From: DUUI01 sp964345765
GTDB lineage: Bacteria > Bacillota_I > Bacilli_A > Erysipelotrichales > Erysipelotrichaceae
Direction: 5' to 3'
Assembly (NCBI GenBank): GCA_964345765.1
Contig: CAYFSJ010000001.1
Coordinates: 1 to 64,000 of the forward strand
Length of the DNA stretch: 64,000 nucleotides
Shown in pieces: positions 16,652-25,481 of the stretch. Below the pieces are notes generated by a model that was not told the origin of the DNA, did no database searches, and worked only from the letters and a program-made list of their open reading frames with translations. The position numbers and the translations under genes are program-made. Positions within the stretch are counted from its first letter, which is position 1; each line of letters opens with the position of its first letter.

Positions 16652-19137
16652 TGGCTAAAAAAGTTAAACAAATCGTTGAAACACAACCAATCTCAACTTC
16701 CCTAGTTCAATTAATGGAAGATGGGTTTGCCCGTTATTCAAAACTAGTGATTCAAAGTCGTGCTTTACCAGATGTTAGAGATGGTCTAAAACCAGTCCAA
16801 AGACGTATCTTATATGCCATGTTTGAAGATGGCAATACGGCTTCAAAAGCTTATCGTAAATCAGCCAAGACAGTTGGGAATGTGATTGGTAATTATCACC
16901 CACATGGAGATGGTTCAGTCTATGAGGCAATGGTCAATATGTCACAAGATTGGAAAATGGGTGTTCCTTTAATCGATATGCAAGGAAATAACGGATCTAT
17001 TGATGGAGATAGTGCAGCGGCCATGCGTTATACAGAAAGTCGCTTATCACCGATCGCAGATTATTTATTATCTGATATTGATCAAGAAACCGTTGATTTT
17101 ACATTAAACTATTCGGACACTCAATTAGAACCTTTAGTGCTCCCATCTTCATTTTGTAATATCTTAGTTAATGGTTCGATGGGTATTGCGATTGGGTATG
17201 CGACAGAGATTCCGTCCTTTAATTTTAATGAAGTTTTAAAAGCCTGTATCTATCGATTAAATAATCCGCAATGTAGTTTCCAAGAGATTGTCGAAATTAT
17301 TCCAGGACCTGATTTTGCGACAGGTGGATTGATTGAAGGTCAAAAAGACATTGAAAACTTTATGCGTCATGGTAAAGGTCGTTTTGTTATGCGCTGTAAA
17401 GTGGATATTGTACCTGCTAAAAAAGTGACTCAATTAGTAGTCAGTGAAATTAGTTATGGTATTAAGAAATCTGATCTTGTTAAGCGTATTAACGATGTTC
17501 GAATCAATCAAAACATCGATGATATTTTAGAAGTAAGAGATGAGTCAGATCGAACTGGGTTAAAAGTAGTGATTGATATTAAACCAGATGTGGATGCTCA
17601 AAACATTTTAAATATTTTATATAAAGAAACAGAACTTCAATCTTATTACAATCCAAATATGTATGTGATTGTTGATAATCGTCCACAATTATTAGGGTTA
17701 GTAGAAATCCTAGACGCTTATTTAACATTTAGAGTTGAAGTCTTTAAAAAGAAAACTCAATATCAATTGGCTAAGAAAGAGAAACGAATTACTATTTTAG
17801 AAGGATTAATTAAGGCAATTTCTCATTTAGATGAAGTGATTGCGATTATTCGAGCTTCACAAAACAAAAAAGATAGTAAAGAAAATCTGATTGCTCGATT
17901 TGATTTTACTGAAGCACAAGCTGAAGCGATTGTTACGCTACAACTTTATCGATTATCCAATACAGATATTGTTGAATTAAAAGAAGAATTTGCGTTATTG
18001 CTTAATGAAATTGATTTCTTACAATTAGTATTAAGTAATCATCATATTCTAATTAGTGAAGTGGTTAAAGAATTTAAACAATTGGATGAACACTTTACTT
18101 TCCCACGTAAAACACAGGTTGTTAAAGATGTGGCTGAGATTGTCATCGATAAAGAGGCCTTGATTGCTGAAGAAGAAGTCTATGTATCAATTTCTAATGA
18201 TGGTTATTTAAAGAAATCAAATCTTCGCTCATATGGCGCTTCTGATCAATATTTCTCCAGTATTAAAGCAGGGGATACCTTAATTGGTCAAAGAAATGTC
18301 ATGAATCTCTACAATGTCCTAGGCTTTACTGAGTCTGGTCAATACTTCGTTATTCGTGTTCATGATATTAATGAATCACGTTGGAAAGATGTTGGAACTC
18401 ATTTTAGTTCATTCTTTAGTAATGCAGTACAAGATAAAATTGTTGGGGCAGTAGTAATCAAATCGTTTGAAACAGCTTCAACGATTACGCTAGTGACAAA
18501 AGATGGAAAGATTAAACAAACTCCAATTAATGAATTTGAAATTGTTCGGACCAATCGTCTCTATCGTGCCATACGATTATCTAAAGGTGACAAGCTTGTT
18601 GGCGCAATGCTAACATCAGTTAATGCCCAAGAAATTAGCTTATTAAGTCAACAGGGTTTCTTAGTTAAATACCCAATCGAACAGATTTCTGTGCTTGGTT
18701 TAAATGCAGCTGGTGTGAAAGCGATGAATCTATCTAAAGATGATCAAATTGTGGATGCACTCATTCATAATGGTCATACTGAGCTCGTATTTTTAACTCA
18801 AGATGGTCAAAGCAAACGGATTAAATCAAATGACTTTGGTGTATCATCTAGACCTGCCAAGGGCGTCTTGGTGGCTAAGCGAGTTAAATCAAACCCGAAT
18901 TATTTGAAACAAATGGCTTCTGGCAATTTAAATGATTTATTAGGACTTTATACGACGGATGCACCTAGTGTTGCTTTTAAGGATGTTACTTTAATGGATT
19001 CCACCAAGACATTCTCAAAACAATTTAGTAAGGATGATTTTATTGTTAAAGAGCTCGAATGTGCCTCAATTGAGGTCGCGCCACAAAAAAACAACCCATC
19101 CCCTAAAGTCGAACAGGTTGCTTTTGATTTAGATTAA
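16651..19137 (+). CDS. parC: DNA topoisomerase IV subunit A
   Basis: DNA-breaking subunit of topoisomerase IV. The 828 residues hold the winged-helix/tower core with the catalytic tyrosine in AAAMRYTES (about 125-133), the quinolone-region stretch HPHGDGSVYEAMVNMSQ, and a C-terminal beta-pinwheel of about 330 residues. Gyrase-box QRRGGKG is absent, fitting ParC. The end overlaps the convergent HAD gene by 9 nt without a terminator in between. Confidence 0.95.
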   Translation: MAKKVKQIVETQPISTSLVQLMEDGFARYSKLVIQSRALPDVRDGLKPVQRRILYAMFEDGNTASKAYRKSAKTVGNVIGNYHPHGDGSVYEAMVNMSQDWKMGVPLIDMQGNNGSIDGDSAAAMRYTESRLSPIADYLLSDIDQETVDFTLNYSDTQLEPLVLPSSFCNILVNGSMGIAIGYATEIPSFNFNEVLKACIYRLNNPQCSFQEIVEIIPGPDFATGGLIEGQKDIENFMRHGKGRFVMRCKVDIVPAKKVTQLVVSEISYGIKKSDLVKRINDVRINQNIDDILEVRDESDRTGLKVVIDIKPDVDAQNILNILYKETELQSYYNPNMYVIVDNRPQLLGLVEILDAYLTFRVEVFKKKTQYQLAKKEKRITILEGLIKAISHLDEVIAIIRASQNKKDSKENLIARFDFTEAQAEAIVTLQLYRLSNTDIVELKEEFALLLNEIDFLQLVLSNHHILISEVVKEFKQLDEHFTFPRKTQVVKDVAEIVIDKEALIAEEEVYVSISNDGYLKKSNLRSYGASDQYFSSIKAGDTLIGQRNVMNLYNVLGFTESGQYFVIRVHDINESRWKDVGTHFSSFFSNAVQDKIVGAVVIKSFETASTITLVTKDGKIKQTPINEFEIVRTNRLYRAIRLSKGDKLVGAMLTSVNAQEISLLSQQGFLVKYPIEQISVLGLNAAGVKAMNLSKDDQIVDALIHNGHTELVFLTQDGQSKRIKSNDFGVSSRPAKGVLVAKRVKSNPNYLKQMASGNLNDLLGLYTTDAPSVAFKDVTLMDSTKTFSKQFSKDDFIVKELECASIEVAPQKNNPSPKVEQVAFDLD

Positions 19138-19782
19138 GGCTTTAGCTCTTTCTAAATTAACACATTGATAATTAGAGAATTTCTGAGCTTTTTCAACCCT
19201 TAGCTTATGTATCTCAACATAGGCGCTAATCATATTAGCTAAATAGGCGCCCATCACTCCATTAACACTGGCTTCTATAGCAAGTGTGTAGTGAGGGTCT
19301 ACCTTAAGTTTCTTGGCCATCTTTGAATAAATGTCCTTCTCTGGTTTACCTTCTAATACTTCATTACCAGCAACTAATAAGTAGTTGGATAAATCAAGAG
19401 GGTATTGAGTAATTAATTCTTGAGCTTGATGTTTAGAGTAGCTTGAGACTAAACCAATTTTTACATCAATACTCAATAGCCACTTAACAAATTCAATGCT
19501 TTCAGGATGGGGTTTAAGATTTTGGTTCTCTAAATCAAATTCGAATTGTTTCTTATAAGCTTCTTCCATTTCTAATCGAATTGGGCGATATTGGTTATAA
19601 TGAATATAGGCTCTTTCAATTTGTTGATAGCCTCCATCGAGTAACAATTCAAAGAAAAATGGATGAACTTCTAAACCATGTTTTTCCATAATCTTGGCAT
19701 AAATTTGTTGTTTATAAGTATTTAAGTCATACAGCACACCATCTATACTGAGTGTGACTGCTTCAAAGTTTATTTTTTCCAT
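19129..19782 (-). CDS. HAD-superfamily protein lacking catalytic aspartates
   Basis: Resembles the beta-phosphoglucomutase/phosphatase-like HAD group (217 residues, with helical cap about 20-85). Motif I, normally DxDG, reads TLSIDGVLYD: the nucleophile is Ser12, though Asp14 is kept. Motif II Ser (LVSSYS, 113-114) and motif III Lys (EGKPEKD, Lys146) are present. Motif IV, normally ED, reads IEASVNG with Ala171. Two essential acids are therefore missing in an intact frame, so phosphatase activity is unlikely. The start ATG 19782 lies right at the predicted transcription start, with no ribosome binding site (see promoter). Function unknown. Confidence 0.8.
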   Translation of the reverse strand: MEKINFEAVTLSIDGVLYDLNTYKQQIYAKIMEKHGLEVHPFFFELLLDGGYQQIERAYIHYNQYRPIRLEMEEAYKKQFEFDLENQNLKPHPESIEFVKWLLSIDVKIGLVSSYSKHQAQELITQYPLDLSNYLLVAGNEVLEGKPEKDIYSKMAKKLKVDPHYTLAIEASVNGVMGAYLANMISAYVEIHKLRVEKAQKFSNYQCVNLERAKALI

Positions 19783-19789
19783 GTTTATT

Positions 19790-19818
19790 ATTGTATGGGA
19801 AAGTTTAAGTTCATTCAA
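19790..19818 (-). promoter_or_regulatory. Promoter of the HAD-like gene
   Basis: On the minus strand TTGAAT (19813-19818), 17-nt spacer and TACAAT (19790-19795). Transcription would start about 19782-19785, i.e. at the start codon, implying a leaderless mRNA. Confidence 0.55.
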
Positions 19819-19845
19819 GGATGATGCAAGAAAGGATGATTGATT

Positions 19846-20898
19846 ATGGATAAAAAATGTCATGGATGTGGCTATCCACTTCAAACAAATAACAAAACGC
19901 TAGGGGGGTATACCCAAAAGATGGACAATGATTATTGTGAGTCCTGTTTTCGTCTAAGACATTATGGTGATTTAAGTAAAGTTAATGTATTTAAAGTGGA
20001 TCCTTATGAAACCTTACAAAAAATATCACAGTTAGATGCGCTCTATGTATGGGTCATTGATTTGTTTCATCTTGAAGAATCACAAATTAATTCGTTGCAT
20101 CGTTGGTTAAGAGATGAGCCAGTTGTCTTAATGGTAACCAAACGAGAGCTACTGCCTCAAACAATGTCAGTCACAAAGATTAAAGAAGCATTAATGCCAT
20201 TTATTAAAGACAGCTATTTAAATATTGTTGATGTTTTAGTGACTGGAAAATTTGGGAAAATAAACAAGGAATTTAATATTGAACGTCTCAATCAACTTAA
20301 ACAAGAGACCAACAAAGATAAGGTTGTTTTCTTTGGTAACACTAATGTTGGTAAGTCCAGTGTTATTAATGAACTATCCAATCAGAAACAACTGAGTGTT
20401 TCGGCTTTACCTGGAACAACCCTAGATTTAGTCTTAGTCGATAGTGAGATTGAAAATCTGTATGATAGCGCAGGGATTTCGATTCAAGAGGGATTATTGG
20501 AGAAGTTATCGCCTAAGAAAGTTAAATCACTGTCTCAAAAGAAAATTAAACCGATTACTTTACAATTAAAGGGAAATCAAAGTTTAATTATTGATGGATT
20601 TGGTTATTTTAATTTCTCTTATGCCGATAAATATTCCATCACATGTTATTTACCTGATTCGCTTAAGCTTCATCGAACCAAGACATCTCAAGTTATTGAA
20701 CAATTTGATCGAATGAGTGAAAAATTTGATGAATTACAAACTGATTCTATGATAACAAAGAAAGTTCATCTGAATCATCCAACAACCGATATATTAATTT
20801 ATCACCTTGGTTTTATTACGGTGCATAATTCACAGGTTAAGATTGAGTCTCATTTTAAAGAAAGTGTTATGATTAATACTAGAAAGGCACTATTATAA
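19846..20898 (+). CDS. yqeH: Ribosome biogenesis GTPase YqeH
   Basis: Circularly permuted GTPase needed for 30S subunit assembly. The 350 residues begin with a zinc-binding region (CHGCG and CESC pairs, within 5-37), then the permuted GTPase order: G4-like VTKREL (about 99-104), later G1 GNTNVGKSS (about 164-172) and G3 DSAG, followed by a C-terminal domain. ATG 19846 follows AAAGGATG; a TTG at 19840 is a less likely start. First gene of a yqeH-yhbY-nadD/yqeK-rsfS-yqeM cluster conserved in Firmicutes. Confidence 0.95.
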   Translation: MDKKCHGCGYPLQTNNKTLGGYTQKMDNDYCESCFRLRHYGDLSKVNVFKVDPYETLQKISQLDALYVWVIDLFHLEESQINSLHRWLRDEPVVLMVTKRELLPQTMSVTKIKEALMPFIKDSYLNIVDVLVTGKFGKINKEFNIERLNQLKQETNKDKVVFFGNTNVGKSSVINELSNQKQLSVSALPGTTLDLVLVDSEIENLYDSAGISIQEGLLEKLSPKKVKSLSQKKIKPITLQLKGNQSLIIDGFGYFNFSYADKYSITCYLPDSLKLHRTKTSQVIEQFDRMSEKFDELQTDSMITKKVHLNHPTTDILIYHLGFITVHNSQVKIESHFKESVMINTRKALL

Positions 20899-21185
20899 TG
20901 TTAACTAGCAAACAAAAGAAATACCTTAAAAAAGAAGCGCATGATTTGAAACCAATTCTTCAAATTGGGAAGGATGGTTTAAGTAATAATTCTTTTATTA
21001 CGCTTAATCAAGCACTTAAAGCTCATGAACTTGTTAAGGTCAGTTTACTTCAAAATACATCGGTCACAGCTGAGGAGGCGATGTTAGATATTTTGAGTCG
21101 CTGTCACTGTGAGTTCGTCTTTAAAATAGGCAGAACCCTTATTTTTTATAAACCATCCAAGGCGAGAATATATGATTTACCATAA
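20898..21185 (+). CDS. yhbY: YhbY/YqeI-family RNA-binding protein
   Basis: CRM-domain protein (95 residues) associated with pre-50S ribosomal particles. It matches the family pattern LTSKQKKYLKKEAHDLKPILQIGKDGL with the GxxG-type RNA-binding loop late (FKIGRTLIFYK). Starts immediately at the yqeH stop (TAATG) and overlaps the next gene by 14 nt. Confidence 0.93.
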   Translation: MLTSKQKKYLKKEAHDLKPILQIGKDGLSNNSFITLNQALKAHELVKVSLLQNTSVTAEEAMLDILSRCHCEFVFKIGRTLIFYKPSKARIYDLP

Positions 21186-22218
21186 AAAAATTGTGTTATT
21201 GGGAGGCTCATTTAATCCGATTCATGCTGGGCATAAATATATATTAAAACAGGCCATCCAACAAGTTGGTGCGGATGAAGGCTGGTTTATCTTGGCCAAT
21301 CAAGCTCCGCTTAAAAATGATGAAAGCCTAGATTTTGATGTACGTGCACAATTTATTGAATGGATGATTGAGAAAGAGGACTCGTTAAAATCTTGTTTAA
21401 TTGAAAAAGATTTACCAGTCCCAAACTACACAATCACTACGATTAAAGCTTTAAAGAATCGCTATCCTAATTATCAGTTTTATTATTTAATTGGGACAGA
21501 TCAAGGGCAACAGTTTACTAAATGGTTTGAGTACCAACAAATCCTCAGTGAAGTAACACTGTTGATTTATCCTCGAGGTGGCTATGATCAAGTGATTGAT
21601 TTAGAACATATAAAGATTGATGCCAAAGAAATTGATGTTAGTTCAACCCTAATTCGACAAAACAAAAGCTTTAAGACTTGTCCTAAGATTTTAGAACAGA
21701 TTGCGCTTAATGGCTATTATGCCTATGATCGATTAATGACCCATCTTAAAGACTCATTGGTTCAACACTGTCAACGAGTCGCAACCCTATCCAGGGAGTT
21801 GGCAGAAACACATAATTTAGATGGTAAAATGGCTTATGGCTTAGGGATTGCTCATGATTTATATAAACAAATGGATTATGAGGAAATGGGACAAGTTCTT
21901 AATGAAGAGGAATTAAAGATTGCCCAACCTGTATGGCACGGGTTTGTCTCGGCTAAGTTACATCAACAATTGATGCATGTCCAAAGTCAAGAATTCTTTG
22001 ATGCACTTTATCATCATACTTTGGGTGATGATGAGAAAGTGTACTCTCAAATTTTATATATTGCGGATAAATGTGAGCCACATCGAAAGGGTGAACATAA
22101 CCAACAAATAATTGAGTTAGCGAAACAAGATTTAGATAAAGGGTTTGAGTTGTGCCGTAAAATAGCTCGAGAATATTTTGAAAGGAAGCAGAATGAACGA
22201 AATTCAAAAACTAGTTAA
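21172..22218 (+). CDS. nadD: NadD-YqeK fusion: nicotinate-nucleotide adenylyltransferase and HD hydrolase
   Basis: Two enzymes in one 348-residue chain. Residues 1-190 form nicotinate mononucleotide adenylyltransferase (GGSFNPIHAGH at 11-21, later DVSSTLIR), which makes deamido-NAD. Residues about 195-335 form the YqeK HD domain (HCQRVATLSRELA, His228-Asp229 in the HD pair), a family known to hydrolyse diadenosine tetraphosphate. In Bacillus these are adjacent separate genes (yqeJ, yqeK); here no stop or start lies between them. Overlaps yhbY by 14 nt and rsfS by 26 nt. pncB at 50.9 kb would supply nicotinate mononucleotide. Confidence 0.93.
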   Translation: MIYHKKIVLLGGSFNPIHAGHKYILKQAIQQVGADEGWFILANQAPLKNDESLDFDVRAQFIEWMIEKEDSLKSCLIEKDLPVPNYTITTIKALKNRYPNYQFYYLIGTDQGQQFTKWFEYQQILSEVTLLIYPRGGYDQVIDLEHIKIDAKEIDVSSTLIRQNKSFKTCPKILEQIALNGYYAYDRLMTHLKDSLVQHCQRVATLSRELAETHNLDGKMAYGLGIAHDLYKQMDYEEMGQVLNEEELKIAQPVWHGFVSAKLHQQLMHVQSQEFFDALYHHTLGDDEKVYSQILYIADKCEPHRKGEHNQQIIELAKQDLDKGFELCRKIAREYFERKQNERNSKTS

Positions 22219-22537
22219 TTTTATTGATGAAAAACAAGGCCAGGATATCAAGGTATTGGATATGAGACAGGTCACTCCGTATATGGATTATATGATTGTT
22301 ACTCATTTTAGTAATGCGCGTCTTTTAGGGGCGACAGCAGAATATTTACTTGAGTATTTAGATCAAAATGGGATTAATTATCGTCCTTTAGATCGCTCCG
22401 ACAAATCTGGTTGGATGCTGGTAGATGCAGGTCATATTATTATTCATTTATTTTTAGAGGAAGAACGCCAACTATATCAGTTAGAAAAACTATGGAAAGA
22501 CACCTTAGTGAGTCATGAATCTCTCGCTCGTTTATGA
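22193..22537 (+). CDS. rsfS: Ribosomal silencing factor RsfS
   Basis: Binds L14 on the 50S subunit and blocks subunit joining under starvation. The 114-residue product from ATG 22193 (after AAAGGAAG) shows the DUF143 pattern VLDMRQVTPYMDYMIVTHFSN and late GWMLVDAGHIIIHLFLEEER. Its start lies inside the end of the nadD-yqeK gene, as in the conserved cluster. Confidence 0.95.
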   Translation: MNEIQKLVNFIDEKQGQDIKVLDMRQVTPYMDYMIVTHFSNARLLGATAEYLLEYLDQNGINYRPLDRSDKSGWMLVDAGHIIIHLFLEEERQLYQLEKLWKDTLVSHESLARL

Positions 22538-23180
22538 TGAAATTTTAGCGGATCCACAGTTCTCTAAAACATTTTATCAAACGCTTAAACCTTTTTTAAA
22601 AGAACCACTTTTGGAATGTGCTTGTGGATCTGGTGACTTATTGATTGAGATTCAAAAAGACTTTCAAGCTATGGGTCTGGATTTAGATTCACAGATGTTA
22701 GAGTTGGCTCAAAAGAAGGGCGCAACTGATTTAATACAGGGTGACATGTTGGATCTAAGTCAATTTAAAGAGCTTAATACAGTCATTTGTGTTGGGGACT
22801 CACTTAATTACTTAATTGACAAAGAGCGTGTTGAGAAGTTTTTTAAAGAGGTTTATTCGAGTTTAAATGTGGGTGGACACTTTATTTTTGACATGCATAC
22901 GATTAATCGACTTCAAGAATTTAAAGAACCTTTTATTGAAGAAGCCAATATGGGTGAGTATCAATATCAATGGTCTATCATAAGTGAACAAGATTACATC
23001 AGTCATCAATTTATTTTTTATATTAACGATGATACAATAAAACAAAATATACTTCAGCGAGTTTATCAAGTCGAGCTGATTGTTGAGTTATTACATCTAG
23101 CGGGTTTTAAACAAATTGAAACATCAATTGATCAAGATCAAGAGAAAGTCTTGGTGATGACGAAAAAGGAGGCACTATGA
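22515..23180 (+). CDS. yqeM: SAM-dependent methyltransferase YqeM-like
   Basis: Class I methyltransferase of unknown substrate, 221 residues. The SAM-binding loop is ECACGSGDLL (about 34-43), with the acidic strand-2 end LDLDSQML and motif QGDMLDL. The N-terminus SLVYDEILADPQF resembles YqeM, and the gene holds the yqeM position after rsfS. It overlaps rsfS by 23 nt and mtnN by 4 nt (ATGA). Confidence 0.85.
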   Translation: MNLSLVYDEILADPQFSKTFYQTLKPFLKEPLLECACGSGDLLIEIQKDFQAMGLDLDSQMLELAQKKGATDLIQGDMLDLSQFKELNTVICVGDSLNYLIDKERVEKFFKEVYSSLNVGGHFIFDMHTINRLQEFKEPFIEEANMGEYQYQWSIISEQDYISHQFIFYINDDTIKQNILQRVYQVELIVELLHLAGFKQIETSIDQDQEKVLVMTKKEAL

Positions 23181-23863
23181 TAGCGATTATTGGAGCAATG
23201 GACAAAGAAGTTGAAGCATTATTAGATTTACTGGATGAGGTAGAATTTATTAATGATGAGAAACCTTTTCACTATTTAGCCAAACACCAAGGATTGGATA
23301 TTGTAGTTATTAAGAGTGGTATCGGTAAGGTTGAGGCGGCTTACACGACCACATCTTTGTTAGCTCGATATGATATTGAATTAGTGATTAATATTGGTTC
23401 TGCGGGTGGTTTACAACCTGGCCAACAAGTCGGCGATATTGTGATTGGGAATAGTTTCAGATATCATGATTTGATTTTTTATTACAATGATCCACTTGAA
23501 GGATTAGATAATTTTGATTATAGCGCAGATCCTGATAATGTGACCAAGATGAAGGCAGCTTTGGATGAGCTAAAAATTAGAAATTGGATTGGTCAAATTG
23601 TGTCAGGTGATCAGTTTGTTTCTGAGAAAGAACAATTAGATTCTATTGTTGAGCGTTTTCCATTTGCGATATGTGTAGAGATGGAGGCATGTGCCATTGC
23701 TCATGTCTGTTCAATGAAGGATGTTAGTTTTATTGTTATTCGCTCATTATCAGATATTGTTCATTCGACTAAGAGTCATGTTGATTTTGAGAAATATTTA
23801 CCTTTGGCCTCTCGATCTAGCGCGAATGCGTGCATGTTATTTTTACATAAATGGCTAAGATAG
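23177..23863 (+). CDS. mtnN: 5'-methylthioadenosine/S-adenosylhomocysteine nucleosidase
   Basis: Splits methylthioadenosine and S-adenosylhomocysteine to adenine and the thio-ribose, clearing SAM by-products. 228 residues with the N-terminus IAIIGAMDKEVEALLDLL, the NIGSAGGLQPG phosphate-site-like loop, VEMEACAIAHV (substrate Glu) and RSLSDIV (catalytic Asp). Directly after a methyltransferase gene, which makes functional sense. Confidence 0.95.
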   Translation: MIAIIGAMDKEVEALLDLLDEVEFINDEKPFHYLAKHQGLDIVVIKSGIGKVEAAYTTTSLLARYDIELVINIGSAGGLQPGQQVGDIVIGNSFRYHDLIFYYNDPLEGLDNFDYSADPDNVTKMKAALDELKIRNWIGQIVSGDQFVSEKEQLDSIVERFPFAICVEMEACAIAHVCSMKDVSFIVIRSLSDIVHSTKSHVDFEKYLPLASRSSANACMLFLHKWLR

Positions 23864-24270
23864 ATATTAAAAATACGTTAAAAAATATTGGCTTTATCTT
23901 ATTGATCGTTTTAATTATTGGATATAATGTCTATTATTTTTTAATTGCTCCAAATCGAGCGCATCAACATTATTTAGATCAACTTGTTTCTAATTACCAT
24001 CAAGAAGCTGTTTTTGTGAATGAATTTAATTACAAAGATCGCTATGTTATTGTTGAGCTTGATAATGAGTTGATTGTTTTAGATTCTAGTGGGAGTGAAG
24101 TTGATTCGATGCCTAAAGAATCGATTCCTGTTTCTTTGTTGGCACAATCAGATAATGTTAAGTATGGATATGCTTTAGATGAAATTATCTATGTCATTAA
24201 AGATGAAACCAGTGAGAAATGGTTTGATACAGAATCCCTGGAATTAATTTTTGAAAGAGAGAGTGAGTAG
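23851..24270 (+). CDS. TseB/YpmB-like membrane protein
   Basis: 139 residues with one N-terminal membrane helix (about 12-33) and an extracytoplasmic beta-rich domain (YKDRYVIVELDNELIVLD, then KYGYALDEIIYVIKDE) that looks like the DUF5590/PepSY-type fold. In Bacillus, tseB (ypmB), a wall-elongation regulator that interacts with a penicillin-binding protein, sits upstream of dnaD and nth, the same neighbours as here. Assignment relies on context and a weak pattern match. Overlaps mtnN by 13 nt. Confidence 0.55.
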   Translation: MAKIDIKNTLKNIGFILLIVLIIGYNVYYFLIAPNRAHQHYLDQLVSNYHQEAVFVNEFNYKDRYVIVELDNELIVLDSSGSEVDSMPKESIPVSLLAQSDNVKYGYALDEIIYVIKDETSEKWFDTESLELIFERESE

Positions 24271-24271
24271 T

Positions 24272-24769
24272 ATGTGGTTTAAAGAATTGCACTTTAATCG
24301 TCGTGATTGGTTATTGACGAATTTTAATCGTCTAGATATCAATGCTGATCAATTATTAATTCTGATGGTGATTGATGCTCAAAACCAACTGAATGAAGAT
24401 ATAACCCATGAATCGTTACAACAACATCTTAATCGCAGTTTTAAGCAGGTTGATAAGGATCTTCAAGTATTAATAGAGAAGCAATATTTAAAGATTCGGT
24501 CTTATAAGCGTAAAATTGTGTTTAATATTGATGGGGTGTTTAATAAAGAATTTGAGGATCAAACCGATAAGAAAGAATTATTACATTTATTTGAAGATAG
24601 TTTTGGGCGTTTATTATCTCAACAAGAGTTATTAGTTCTAACTCAGCTTCAAAACAAAGTGGAGCCTGATAAGATTATCTATGCCCTTAGACAGGCGATG
24701 ATTCAGTCTAAATTATCGATGAGTTATGTAGAAAAGGTGGCATTAAATGAGTCTTCAAAGAATGACTAG
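24272..24769 (+). CDS. dnaD: DnaD-like replication initiation protein
   Basis: 165 residues from ATG 24272. An N-terminal winged-helix-like part (about 5-95; DITHESLQQHLNRSFKQVDKDLQVL) precedes a shortened DnaD C-terminal domain (LLHLFEDSFGRLLSQQELLV). DnaD helps primosome assembly at the origin and restart sites. The protein is shorter than Bacillus DnaD (about 230 residues), so the C-terminal tail is reduced. dnaD-nth adjacency supports the call. Overlaps nth by 23 nt. Confidence 0.78.
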   Translation: MWFKELHFNRRDWLLTNFNRLDINADQLLILMVIDAQNQLNEDITHESLQQHLNRSFKQVDKDLQVLIEKQYLKIRSYKRKIVFNIDGVFNKEFEDQTDKKELLHLFEDSFGRLLSQQELLVLTQLQNKVEPDKIIYALRQAMIQSKLSMSYVEKVALNESSKND

Positions 24770-25412
24770 TGATGAAATCTTTGATCACTTATTACGCCTA
24801 TATCCTTATGCTGAGTGTGAATTAGTGCATCGCAATCCTTATGAGTTGAGTATTGCGGTGATGCTCAGTGCTCAAACGACGGATATTGCTGTTAATAAGG
24901 TGACGCCTAAATTATTTGATCGTTTCCCTGATGTTTATACATTAAGTGGCGTGACGCCTCAAGAGGTAGAGCCCTATATTAGAACATTGGGTCTTTATCG
25001 CAATAAGGCCAAGGCTATGGTCAATTTTGCGAATGAGGTAATTGAGTTCTTTAATGGAGAAATTCCTAAAACACGAGCTGAGCTAATGTCATTGAGTGGA
25101 ATAGGTCGTAAAAGTGCGAATGTCATTTTAAGTGTATGTTTTAATGTTCCTGCTATTGCGGTGGATACTCATGTTGAGCGTGTTTCTAAACGATTACGAC
25201 TCGCTTTTCAAAATGATAATGTTTTAAAAGTTGAACAGAAACTAATGAGAAAGTTTGATAAACAGAAGTGGAATAAACTTCATCATTTATTGATTTTCTT
25301 TGGTCGTTATCATTGTAAGAGTCAAAATCCAGATTGTCATCGCTGCCCGTTTACTTCATTTTGTTATTATTATAAGCATAATGACAGATTAGTCACAAAT
25401 CCGAATAAGTAA
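24747..25412 (+). CDS. nth: Endonuclease III
   Basis: DNA glycosylase/AP lyase for oxidised pyrimidines. The 221 residues carry the helix-hairpin-helix LSGIGRKSANVIL with the catalytic Lys (GRKSAN), the catalytic Asp in AVDTHVERV, and a C-terminal 4Fe-4S cluster (Cys in YHCKSQNPDCHRCPFTSFC). Start overlaps dnaD. Followed by a strong terminator that separates it from the ABC exporter. Confidence 0.96.
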   Translation: MSLQRMTSDEIFDHLLRLYPYAECELVHRNPYELSIAVMLSAQTTDIAVNKVTPKLFDRFPDVYTLSGVTPQEVEPYIRTLGLYRNKAKAMVNFANEVIEFFNGEIPKTRAELMSLSGIGRKSANVILSVCFNVPAIAVDTHVERVSKRLRLAFQNDNVLKVEQKLMRKFDKQKWNKLHHLLIFFGRYHCKSQNPDCHRCPFTSFCYYYKHNDRLVTNPNK

Positions 25413-25429
25413 TGACTTTAAACTAAAAT

Positions 25430-25468
25430 AAGACTATACTTTATCCATATTAAGATAGTCTTTTTTTT
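25430..25468 (+). terminator. Terminator after nth
   Basis: Stem AAGACTAT/ATAGTCTT (25430-25437, 25455-25462) followed by eight T. A TATACT box inside the first arm could be part of a promoter for the next operon, but the -35 is poor. Confidence 0.85.
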
Positions 25469-25481
25469 ATGGAGGAAGCTT

